From Bugulina stolonifera (taxonomy: Eukaryota > Bryozoa > Gymnolaemata > Cheilostomatida > Bugulidae), in NCBI GenBank assembly GCA_935421135.1, contig OW285188.1, forward strand, positions 10,892,733 to 10,956,732: a stretch of DNA of 64,000 nt. Reading direction: 5' to 3'. Under the pieces are notes generated by a model, which was not told where the DNA came from, did not search any database, and was given only the letters and a program-made list of their open reading frames with translations. The position numbers and the translations under genes are program-made. Below are positions 1 to 12,500 of the stretch, piece by piece; position 1 is the first letter of the stretch; each line of letters begins with the position of its first letter.

Positions 1-260
1 TAAGTACTTGTATTATAACAGTTATCACAGAGAGGTGCCACTTGAATAGGTTATTAAACATAACATTATTACCCCCTGATATGATACCATTCATAATAAT
101 GAATTTTCGAGTGTTTGAAGAAATCAGAATGATAAAGACTGCTTGCTATGTGCAAACTTATACATTAAATGTGATATTTAGTTATAATAATATCATTATG
201 TAACTCTATACACTACTGTATAGTATTGTGTATATCGTTTATCACTTGTTCTTGAGCCAG

Positions 261-2606
261 GTGACAGAGAAGGGGTGGAGGACAGCTAGTAATCTGAATG
301 ACAGGGAGAACAGGGTCCTATCACTACTGGTGGACTCATTACAGACGAGCAAGGATACGTTTAATACGGTTATGGGCAGCCGGCAGCAGAAACTGGTGTT
401 AGAGAACAGACATCGGAAGATAACTCACAAGGTAATACCTATGACCAGCTTACTAATATGTATTTGTACATGGCTGTAGGATATAGAAATGACAGGTTAC
501 AACAGGTTGCATGTACTTTCTACATGTAGAATAGTTTGAACTCTGCGCATCCAGAGTTGAACATCGCTAGTCTGTTTCTTTAGTGACTATAATGTACATG
601 TTGCCATGCCATCACGGCATCGACGATGCGAAAAGCTAAACCATAAGTATATATCGAGGAGGAGTCTGATCATGTGTACACTAAAAGGTAACAGATGAAC
701 ACAGCTCGTACTACTGGGTACAGGCAATCACAACAGCTGGTACCCAAAATACACGATCTCTCACAAAAATTAACTACATTTCAAGTAACAACTGAATCGT
801 ACTGCGCATCTACAAATCTACCAAGGTATAAATAAGAACTATTGTTGAACAGACTGAGTAAATATAGCAACTAATAGTAGCATCTGAACTTGAACTGCTA
901 AACACTAAACTGAGGCAGATGTTTATAATTTAGTGCTAATGTTCTATAATTAGTAATACATTAAAGTTTTCATATCTCATTAGATTTATTGATCATTCTT
1001 GGTCCTTATTGTTATGTAATCGATAACAAGGGTTGACTGCCTGTTAGAAAAGAATATTAAACTTAAACATTGACTAAACAAACCTTATATATTTGATCAA
1101 TGGGAATCAATTTATCGAAAGGAGGTTTTGTTTTTAATTTGAATAACATTGTTTTCTTTTGGAATCAGTTGTGCTGAGGCTGATATTTTCTGTTCAAATA
1201 ACGCTGAATATATGTTCATGAAGGATCAAACATAAGTGAGTCAACAGTCTATACTCCGTTTGTAAATATTTTATAAAAAGAAAGGTAAATGCGACAGTAT
1301 ATTAAAGAGAAGTTGCTATTGCATGTCAGTATATACTACAGAGTAATACCTATCGCATGTCAATGTAGTTGGTATAGCACTGACTATCGCATGTCAAAGT
1401 GTGTATCTAAAGATAACGCTCGCTATTCATCACTATCAGTGTAGTCGAGATGGAAATCACAGGTACTCGAGCACACAAACATAAACCATATGAAATATCA
1501 TACAAGGTAAGAGATCCTTGCAACTCTCTTGCAGCATTGTTTATTACATAGCGTCTTGCAGTAGATTTTCCCGAGTGATATTTTTAAGTCAAAATATTTC
1601 ACTATTTTCCTTGGTTTTGTGACAAGGTTAGAGAGCGCAAAGAGCCAATAGAGCACAATGACGTACGAACAATCACGTATTTTTTGGATTCGTTCGCCTT
1701 CATTATAAAGACACATTTTCTAGTAGAATTTTTTTAGGAAACTATGCAGTTCAATATTTACGGTTTGCAGGTTATATAATAAAAGCAAAAGCTAAGTTCA
1801 CCACAAATTATTTAAAAATAAGGTGCAGGAGCCCATTACTGTATGGATAGTTCTTTGCATCCATAATACAAGGTTGTATAATATAATATAGGCTAGTGAA
1901 AAATCGACAATGACAATCCTTAATATCAACAAAATGGGGCTCTTCCATGACATGCTGTACTCTCTGCTTGTACTACACTTCTGTCTGCTGCTGTCTCACC
2001 ATTTGTGTATATTTATAGGCATTACAGGACTCATTAAAACAAGGTTTTATTGCACTCAACAAGTTCCAGAACAGTGGATTCAGGAACAAAACAATATCAG
2101 ATATAGATAAACAGATCTCGCCGAGTAGACTACACAAACGGAAGATACAGAAGCTGTCAAAGAAGAGCCTCCAGGAGAGCACAAGCATAGCTCAGAGAAA
2201 CACCGCCATTTTGATGGATAAAATAGAACAGAAATATCCCGTACCATTAGCTCCAATAGGTGAATATGAATACGTACCATCACTAAGCACTAATGCAATA
2301 ACACCTACACTATGCACTAATGCAATAACTATACCGACAGCTGAACCTCTAGTCACCAGTAGCAAGTCTTCACCAATCAGACCATATAACAGATCTGTGA
2401 GAGTAACGCCTGTCAAACTCTCTAAGAGCAGCTGTACTCATGTTATGGACCCCATAGACAGTGATGATGATTACGATGAAGGAGGATTCACTCCTCGCTT
2501 CCTGAATTCTTCCTCGCAAACCACATTCAATAAACTACCAAAAATACCTGATATTCCAAAGGAATCGTCGATATTTGTAACTATACCAGATAGAGAGCCA
2601 CCATGA
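261..2606 (+). CDS. 3' end of an unrecognised protein-coding gene (partial)
   Basis: Two exons of a gene that starts left of the window. Exon 261-431 follows a CAG acceptor and ends at AAG|GTAATA; exon 2028-2606 follows ATTACAG and runs to a TGA stop. Both are phase 0 in the same frame, so they join without a shift and give about 249 C-terminal residues. The first exon is charged and helix-like, with runs such as DRENRVLSLLVDSL. The second begins basic (KRKIQKLSKKS), then has a Pro/Ser/Thr-rich stretch, an acidic cluster DSDDDYDEGG and a C-terminus ending REPP. No signal peptide, membrane segment or known domain is visible, so I assign no function. It looks like a nuclear or cytoskeletal protein with a disordered tail, but that is only an impression. 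The 1.6-kb intron between the exons shows no further exon. Confidence is good that these are exons and nil on function. Confidence 0.6.
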
Positions 2607-3550
2607 TCGAGTATTAACTTTATAAACAGTAATCTAACTACCTCAAAATATGCAAAACAGGGTAGAAACATAATATAAATACGAGAGGGTACATGAGATG
2701 ATGCATGTACAATGTATATAGTGTAACACATGTATAAATCTAGTTAGTAGAACATAAGCTAAGAGTTCTACATATCCACAGTCCACACATTATTTATGTA
2801 CATGTACATGTATGTAACAACTGTATAGTATAGTTTATGTGATATCAATTTTTAGCTTTCCAGTGTAATATAACCTTTTGTTACCATTATTTGCCATAAA
2901 TAATATACCTTTATTTATTGGCACTTTATATGTTTACAACATAAACATAATATCGCTTTATATTATTACAAAATGACTTATTATTTATAATGCATTGGCA
3001 ATGCCTTTATGCCCTTATTAGATACATTGTACACACTGTCAATCAATCAGATTATGCATGTAGATTTTATATTGACAGGAGATTAGTGTAGAGTGTATAA
3101 TAGAGGTGTAATACTGTGTACAGGTTGAAGCAGGGGTAATAGCATTTTAATCCTTACATGTATAATAGTGAGTTTGTTACATTCAACCAATATTCTGGTG
3201 TATTTTATTGTACATGTTATTGTGTCTAAATGCATGATTGTATATTGTACATAGGTGGTATAATGATACGTATATGTATATGAAGCAAATGGTTTCTGTA
3301 CATTGTGAGGACAAACATCATGGTTATTGTCTTAGAAGCACTGTCTGGTGCTGTCACAGTTCAGTAGATTGAGCAGCCAACTCCCAATAAAACTTCAGAT
3401 GTACATATAACACGAGTCAACACAACCCACAAAGTGTTTGTTATTTCAGTCCCAGTATGACATGATTGCTACCATTTCTTTAGCAACCAATATCCCAAAA
3501 TAACTTGTACATTATAAACACTATGATAGTGAGCAAGTAGCATATAATAG
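2607..3550. other. Intergenic spacer between converging genes
   Basis: AT-rich DNA between the stop of the left-edge plus-strand gene and the stop of the minus-strand sortilin gene. It should hold both 3' untranslated regions. AATAAA-type signals occur on both strands, for example near 2890-2910 and around 3390. No exon or repeat family was recognised. Confidence 0.4.
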
Positions 3551-6500
3551 TTAGACCCTCAGTGGTATAGGCATGGCTACTGGAAAGAGAATGACAGCTG
3601 AGGTGAGGATCAACGAGAGAGAGGAGAAACCAGATGTGGCACTAATATGAGCTGAGTAGCACAATCTCTGGCTGTGGCGGCGTAGGTGAGAGACAAGAAA
3701 ACACTAGATACACTACGAACGTCCAGGAGCGTTCAGTGCATTAATAAAACTATTCTTAAAATGGAACACACTCGAGTAGCCTCCTTCAAGCTATTAGAAC
3801 TAAAACATAGTACATATCTATTTAGATGCTATTACTATGGTGACTACACATGACAACAGCTAATGCTTACATGTATACCGACACACGTACCTCTTTTATA
3901 ACCTCCGTCGGTAGGTAAGTATGAGGGTCTGCTGCATCACAGCTACGCTTGAGAGGCTCCACTTTGGGCTCCGTGTCAAGTACGACAGCACCTTTCTTCT
4001 TCGCATCACACTTGTCACCTGGAATCTTGCGATACCTACAACATAGCCCAAAGACACATCACAAGCTTGAGTAGCAATGTGTACAGACATGGAACATTGT
4101 ATACACTGGAATATGCAGGCTCTTTCAGTTTTCTAGCTTACCCAGATGAATGTAGTCGATATACTGTATTATCCTTGCAGAATGTTACATTGTCTTTGAA
4201 CTGTGGATCTTGTACACAAGTATTGGCAGAATCATTTTGTCTCTTAAAACCATAGTCACTGTAAATATATTCACAATAAGTAGGGTAAATAATATATCAT
4301 GGGGATATATTATTATACCAGTACTTCAAATTATAACTAAATGTGTTTGAAAGCAGGGTGCCAGGGTAGCTCAGGTGGTAGAGCACATGGTTTACTCTCA
4401 AACCCCAGCTGAGCAGTTTCTAGCAAATGGCCTTCAGCAAGCATTCCACCCTAAATGCTGGGCAAGTGTCAAGTTGTCCTTGTAAATTGGTTTGTGAAGG
4501 AACACCAGGATAGGCTAGGGGCACCTGGATAGGCTAGGGGCACCTGGATAGGCTAGGGGCACCTGGCTATGGAATTGCAGGCTCCACTCTACTACTATTT
4601 CTAGACATCTATTATGCATTATTTGCGATTGGCCCCTGACTATGCAATAGCTACAGTATGTACATGTACATGTATACTACACACTTACCATTCATAATCA
4701 TTCCTACTGCAGGCACATGTCTCTGATGTATAAGATATATTAGCTTTTTCTCCCAAGAAGCACCTATTGGAAAAGTTTACATAGCATGTACCTTATATTA
4801 CACCAGTCAGATTGATTATCAGTTACTGAGTATTGGCATGACTGAGACGCTTAGAACACCAGCAAGTGATCTCCTTTGATTTACAACTACAAATAAACCG
4901 GATAATATATGGGTCTCCATGGTTCACCGAATAGTGCATGGGTCTCCATGGTTCACTGGATAGTATATGGGTCTCCATGGTTCACTGAATAGTACATGGG
5001 TCTCCATGGTTCACCGGATAACGCATGGGTCTCCATGGTTCACCTGATATTATATGGGTCTCCATGGTTCACCCCATAAGCCAACAAATAGTACGAGTAG
5101 TAAATGGCACACAGCATCATACCAGTTTAGAACAACAGAAAACCTAATATTTACAAGTGAATAGTATGGAATGGGTGCATCATACCAGGATGTCTTCTTT
5201 ATTCTCTGGTAGGTCCTTCTCTCTCCTAAGTAGCAGTTAGGGTTGTCATCCCAATGCTCCAAGTCTGAACTCTCTAAACACAAATGGAATACAAAATAAT
5301 ACACAGTGGCCACCATTACAGCAGTGATAAATAAATTGGAGGCAACCTTGGGTAAAACACGAGTCTGATAAAACTGGCAGCTCGTATATACACTAAGAAT
5401 CAATGTGAAATTGACTAAAAACTTCAGCCAACAATGCATAAGCACATTATATCACCTAAACTTTCCAGATATTTTACCCAAAAATTAAATTTGGTGAACA
5501 GAAACCTTCTAGGGTTTCTGTTCACAAAATTACTCAATAGAGTTCTGTACATTCTATATGCAACAATATTAAACACATATACCTTACAATACTGCATACT
5601 TACCATATATATACATGTACTTTACAATATTGCATACTTACCATATATATACATGTACCTTACAATACTGTATACTTACCACATTTGTTCTTAATTATCT
5701 GACTGAAGTCCACATCAAGAATGAGCCATGTGAAGGCATTGCCAGCTTTCTTTCCATAGCCAACAATTCCTAATCTCAGAGACTGCTGACCAGGTTGAGA
5801 GACTAAGGCTGTTAAGTCAAAGGTATAACAATCGAGTATAGACAGTGCTGACAACTCCAAACTACATTTCCTATGTAGTGACTGTGAGCTCGCATTGCCC
5901 CAGAATGTGGTATACTAACGCTATATTTTATGGTTTGGGTTTTAAATTATTGGGGAACAAGAGAAGGTTTCTAAATTACATGTATGTTTATACAACAAAT
6001 TATTTAGTTATAAGAAGTAGTACTAGATGCATTTTTGATCTGGTTTAATTCTGACGAAGATAACCAGAGAGTTCTTGAAGTATTAACAAATGAATAAATT
6101 CTTATTTCTTTAATGGTAGCAGCTACTACAACGGCATCCATATAGTGGAGTTATCTCACCTTTAATTGTGACATCCTCTACTCCAGCATCAGCTTTAATG
6201 GGTAGGTCAGACCAGCATTCTCCTTCATCCACAGAGAAGTGTATCTTAGTCAGCTCCTTGGTGACAGGAAGGGCTTGTATGATACCCCCACTATCTCCAA
6301 TCAGCAGGTGATGGGGCCCAACCAGGTGATCCGGTGCCTTCCATAATAAACATGCTTACTTGTACATTGTATGGGGTATACATGATTATAATACAGAAAT
6401 AATACAGGCATGCTGTATCTCTATAATTTAATGATGCTGAATTTAGTTCTCAAACGAGGAAAAGTTGGGCACAGCACTTCAATGAAAGGTTTTAAAAAGG

Positions 6501-9500
6501 GTCTCCTAATATAAACAGAATCTCTAGTCTCTCTAAACAGGGTTCTTAGTATTCGCATGCTGAAAAATACCTGTTGGGATTTTCTCACTGGGCTTTACTG
6601 GACCCAGCCTAGGCTTCAAAATAATACATGTAAGTGAGTATGTTAGTGATTGGAGATATCACATCTATTCTAAGATTAACAGATGATTACTAACAGCCTT
6701 TTACTTTCATTTGGCTAGTTTGCAACCTAAGGTCAGCATGTTATGTGAATGGGAGTTGTATTCTCCATTTTATGTTACTAACATAATGCTAGGGCCACAC
6801 TGACGCGATTTTTTGTGCGAATAGCGAATTTTGGCCAAAGGCGAATTCGCAAATCGCAGATTTTGTGCGAATTCGCGCAAAATTAGCGATTTCGCACTCG
6901 CTGATCTCAATCAGCTAATTCGCAACTCGCTAATTTGTGATTGGCCAATTTTTACTTGTCACGTTACTGTCACGTGTTCAGAGCCACGGATTTTGAATCA
7001 ATCATGAGTTTAAATTATTATATTAAAATTTTTATTTTAACTGATGAATAAAATGACTACTTCCGTTTGCAAGAATTGTGTAAAACGAATAAAAGTAAGA
7101 ATAAAATAATTATTTTATTTTATTCTATTTTAATTATAATTTTATTTTACATTTTTCGGAGTTCTAGTTCTGCAGTGAATGAGAAACGTGACCGAGGATA
7201 ATCATTTTTGATCCCTCATTGGGTGAAATCAATGCGAATTCGCTTATAGCTTTTGCAGTGTGGCACGCTTGATTATAATTTGCGAATTCGCCTTTGGCCA
7301 AAATTCGCTATTCGCAAAAAAATTCGCGTCAGTGTGGCCTAAGCTTAATTGTGAAAGTACTGGCAGAATACAACTCCAATCTTACATGTGTACATAATGA
7401 GTGTCCTTTATGATATATGATTTCAAGGATTACAGGTCAATGGCCCAGATATAATATGTACAACAGTTATATAACAATGGTATGGTAAGTCATATATATA
7501 GCATTTACTACACTGGAGACAATTAGACACTAGGGCTATTTATTATACATGATAACCAGATAGATTTAGGTGCAGGTACTGTGACTAGTTTGCAGGCTTG
7601 CTAAGTTCAACTGATGAAAACCAGGGAGATTCACCATTTGGGTGGGGGTGTCCGTTTTGGGTGGGGTACTAAAATATGAGTTGAAAGCCAGGAAGTCTCC
7701 TGCGGAATCAGGGAGACTTGGTACTGTGACTAATTCAGTTTCCAGTGAACTATTCTAATAGCCTTAAATTAATATTTGGGACTGGAGAAATTCATTTGGG
7801 TATACCAAAACAGAGAAGCCACTACACTTACTGCAGTTTTGACCAAGAACAAAAGCTATATCATACACTGTTTAATCTTGAACCCACTGTACATATTTTG
7901 GGTGCTTATTATATTATTTACTAGACCCACCTGGATCCATGTGTATCCACCATCCCCACTAACAAATATCAACACATTCACAGAGTCATACACATACTTC
8001 TGTTCACCGGAGTTATACGGTATCTTATCAGCCAGTACACCTACAGTGTATAGTATGAATGCAGACACACGTTTGTATTAGGTATTAACTGCTAGGATCA
8101 TGTACAATGTAAATTGATACCTCACTATATGTGTACAAAGGGTAGACTACTCCAATTATATAGAAAATTCTGTAACAGTTTTCCAATTTATAAATTGTAA
8201 TGATTCGATTTCACGATAGACTAGCACTAGCAGCAGACATACCTACATTTGTATATCTAAACCTATTACATGAGATATATATCAAGTCTGGCAGAACGGG
8301 GCCCGCGATTTCTCAACACTGAATTTGATTTTTATCATAACATAGAATGTACATGAGATGGAGGAGGTAACTTTACCCACCTTGTACAGCGATAAGTCCC
8401 CTAGCATTACTGTTACTATAGGGGGACTGGGCCAGTATTTCCTTCTCCGTCTCTTGATGTATCCGTATTAAATACTTGTTATATATCTGAATGGAGCTTT
8501 GAGAGCCCTGCGGATAGAAATCAACGAAGCATACAGGTTTGAGATTGCATTATAACACAGGGTTACGGCCGACTCTAAGTGGATAATAGTTACAAAGCAG
8601 TTTCCCCAAGCCTGCTAGGTATATACTGGTATATCCATGTAGGTATAAAATTCCATTAACCCAATGATCACAGTATAAATGGATTTAATGAACAAGTCAC
8701 ATGGCAAAACCTTTTCACACTGTGACCCCACTTGGGATTGTGTGTGGTTGTTCCCAAGTCTTAGAACATACTCATATCCATGGAGCAACACCTAAACACC
8801 AAATATCTAATATCATTTGACCATTGGTAAATGAAATGTTTATGCAAGAAAATATTTCCTATAGCTATAACACTGTCGTTACGAAACAAAATAGAAGGCC
8901 TCTAAAACCAGGCATGTATGTATAGCCTACAGCACATAAATGCAGATTTTCCTCTCTCCTCTCGGACATACCTTTAACTTTATGTCATTCCAAGTAGCGC
9001 CTCGATCTCGAGATATCTTAGACATGAGAGAACCGTCTAGCTGTTTCTGGGTAGTTAGGTGCACGCCATCCATTGAGGAGACTACATAGAAATCTTCTCT
9101 GATGTGATTAGCCATAGACTGGGTGTAGAATATGCCATCCTTACCAGATGTGAACAGGGTTCCCATATATTCCTCTGGTACAACAGAAAAAACAAACATG
9201 TCACAGATTCAAAGAGTTGGTAGATTGCCAGAGGTACTATTCCACCATCTCAGTGATTAACTCAACCCTCAAGTCAGATTCTTACAGGGATAAGGATGGA
9301 GCAAGTAAGCAGTAAACAAACCTTTATTATCGGATATGTGTGTAAAGATGAGTTGGTCTGCAACATCCAGGATATTAATATACTGCGTACTGACAGCGGT
9401 GGGCAGGTGTGTGTTGGTGAATGTCTTTCCATGGTCTTTACTCACCTTGAGCACCTTGTGGCCCTGTCATATTTTGATACAGCAATACAAAAATATGGAG

Positions 9501-12500
9501 AACTACCTGCTACTGCTATTCAAATACTATGTATGCTGTATATGCATCACAAGACTGATTCAGTGATGAATTATTAAAGTTAAACTAACATTACCCTAAT
9601 CCACAGGGAAATAGCTGAAACATGCTGCACCATTGGCCAATAGAATAATAATACATCACCACCTAGTTCGTTCTCTAAATAACTAAAAATCAATGGATCG
9701 TAAAAACTATATGTACATTCCATTTAAAAAACAACCATTTTAAACTTATCCGAAGATTTTAAAAGTCTATACAGTATACAAGTAGACGAGATACACAGCT
9801 AGTACCGTTACACACATGGGTATGTAATTGTTGAACATGCAAATGAGAACTGTGATCATATAATGATGATAGGAGAGTACAATGTCAACCATCACTACAT
9901 GCATCAGACACTAAAGTGAATACTCACGTCGTCGTCTCTAGTGACAACATGAAGGTAGCTATCCACATACTGAAAGCCTGTCACCTCCGTCTTGCCCAAT
10001 CCCTGAAGCATGGATGATTGAACTTCAGTATCATCCTCAAAGTCGATTCTTTTCATGTAAGAAGTGCTCTCACCACCAAACCCGAATCCGATCACTAAGG
10101 ATGAACACAAGGCAATGAATATTTACCTGAGTAACCTCATTTATTCACACGCTAATCAGAGTTGGCTGTTCCCGGGAACATTAGTTATGTGTAGTTATTG
10201 TTATTACGCATGGAATTCCAAACTTTAATATGAGAATAGCTATTAGTAACGAAAGGTCACGAATATTCATAATTTCTAAATGCTAGTATGAGAATATGCT
10301 ACTAAATGGAGGTAGGAGAATAGCACATACGGTAATAAATGAAGGTACAAGGAAATAGTACATATAAAAAAGTCATAGTGTGGTTGTATTTTTCAATATG
10401 TATACATATTGAAAAATATAACCACACCAGTCAAACAATTATCAGCTTTACCTGCAAAAAATGACTGCTGTGCGTCATTTACCAAAGCCATAATAGAATG
10501 CTTCTTGTCAGGTTGGAACACAGCAGAGTCAACATTATGCTCTAAAATCTCCCATTTCTTTCCGGAATCTCGAGAGAGCACCAATACCTTATTTGTCTGG
10601 AACAACTCCTAAAATATGCACAACATGAAAACCCGAATTAGCATGGCTATACTACATAATCAATGCATACATACCTTTGGCTATACTGTGCAGTGTGCAT
10701 CAAGATGTGTAGATGTATATTCAAGTAAAAATAGTCAATAAATTCAAGTATAAATAGTCGATATATTAATGTTAGACACGCGTCAACTGCAAGTATAATC
10801 TATTACTAATTTAGAACTGAGTAAAATATATGCAGTAGTTCACAATTAAAATTGCAATGCAATGACATAGTATGACTTCAAGGGAGAATTGAATTAACGT
10901 GGTAGTACCCCAGTGGTGGTATATGCTTTCAATATGATCAAATGCTGGGCCTTTAGATGGTGTCTACCTGTACAATGATATATTCAGCTGGGCCATATGT
11001 GTATTTTATACTTTTTATAAGCCCACATAGTTAGTTTACTTGCCAGTAAACTAAATGTGGGCTATACACAAAGTAAACTAAGCACATCAAAAATTGAGGA
11101 AGTAATTAGCTGTGGTGTGGTACTCTATTAACGTGCTCTATCATCCGTAACACTATGTTATAATACACACAGGGCTGTAACAACCATTTTTGGCTGAGGG
11201 GGCAAAAAGCCCAGGCTGGAGTATCAGGCTGCCCAGACTGATACTACATGTAAAATAGCTTAAAATGTTCTTTATCAAATTCCAGTCTAATATGCAGGAT
11301 CACAGGCTGCTTATGCTGTTTTTTTCAGATGGCCATAACTTTGTGATCAATGTGTACAAAATTCAATTTTTCACCAACAGACATTTGTTTTTGGACAGAT
11401 TTCTGGGGTGGCAAATGCCCACCTTGCCCCCCTGGTTGTTACAGCCCTGTATACACACATTCAATACTACTGCTAATGATGACAATAGTCACAATACATC
11501 ATGTAATGCAGATTATACCAACAAGCACAAACATAAGCCAATGTATTTAGTCAAACACTTGTTGCAACATGTCATGCTACATTACCATTGATTCCATGAC
11601 CATCATCACCAGGTGGTCTCTGAATGCTATGGTGCGGGTTATTGGTCTGTATGATTTCGGCAAGTCATAACAGGTGAATGAGACTCCAGCATCGTCAGAG
11701 ATACATGACTTATAGGGATATGTGTTTATGAATTGCCCTATGAGTATCACCTGAAACAGAAGAATAGCATGCTATGCTTGGAGAGAGTAAATAATTGTAG
11801 AATAGAACTGATTGGCCAAATAGTTGGGGGTCAAGCCGACTATAAAACTCTTGGTTTCCATATGATATGCATGTATACACGTATACATACACCATGCATA
11901 AGATATTCATCATATTATTATTATGAATAGGAATTTAGCCGCAGTTTTACATAATAATTTTTCATTGCAAGATAAATTATTTACAAGCAGTCATAAATTA
12001 TGTTTCCCGCAGGCGTTTTGGATGATTTTTCAGCATTTATGGAGACTAAATCCACCTTTACTCATATGTAAATAGCCCTGTAATACATTATCATTGACTT
12101 ACATGGCATCTAACTGATCGACAGTACTTTATGCCAAGAGAAGACAACACTGTCTCCATCATCAGAAACTAATAATAACTAATTGTTATATGTAACCCAT
12201 GTACCTATTGTACACACTGTGGGTTTCCATGGTTCGAATTCAGCTTGAGCTATGGTATGACTCGGCTCGTCCTGCTTAGTGAGCTCAGTCAGTGTGCATT
12301 CTCAGTGACTAGTATGTAGGCCTACTGTATACTAGTTTGACCAATGGAAATCCTGTGAAACACATGCACTGTGTATATAACAATCACTCACATGGTTTAT
12401 GTTATTTGGGTTGGTCTCCATTTCTGAAACTGTGAAGTTCTCTAAACCAGTAGACTTAGTGAATGAGTCTTTATTCTTCTGGCTGAAAACATTAACAAAA

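Noticed and set aside
4899..5073. Direct repeats with 12-bp variable parts, CRISPR-like at first sight
   Set aside because: Intronic, eukaryotic, spacers too short and similar to each other; an ordinary minisatellite.
5050..5445. 131-residue minus-strand frame as a separate gene
   Set aside because: Only 5186-5273 is coding, as a sortilin 10CC exon; the rest is intron read-through.
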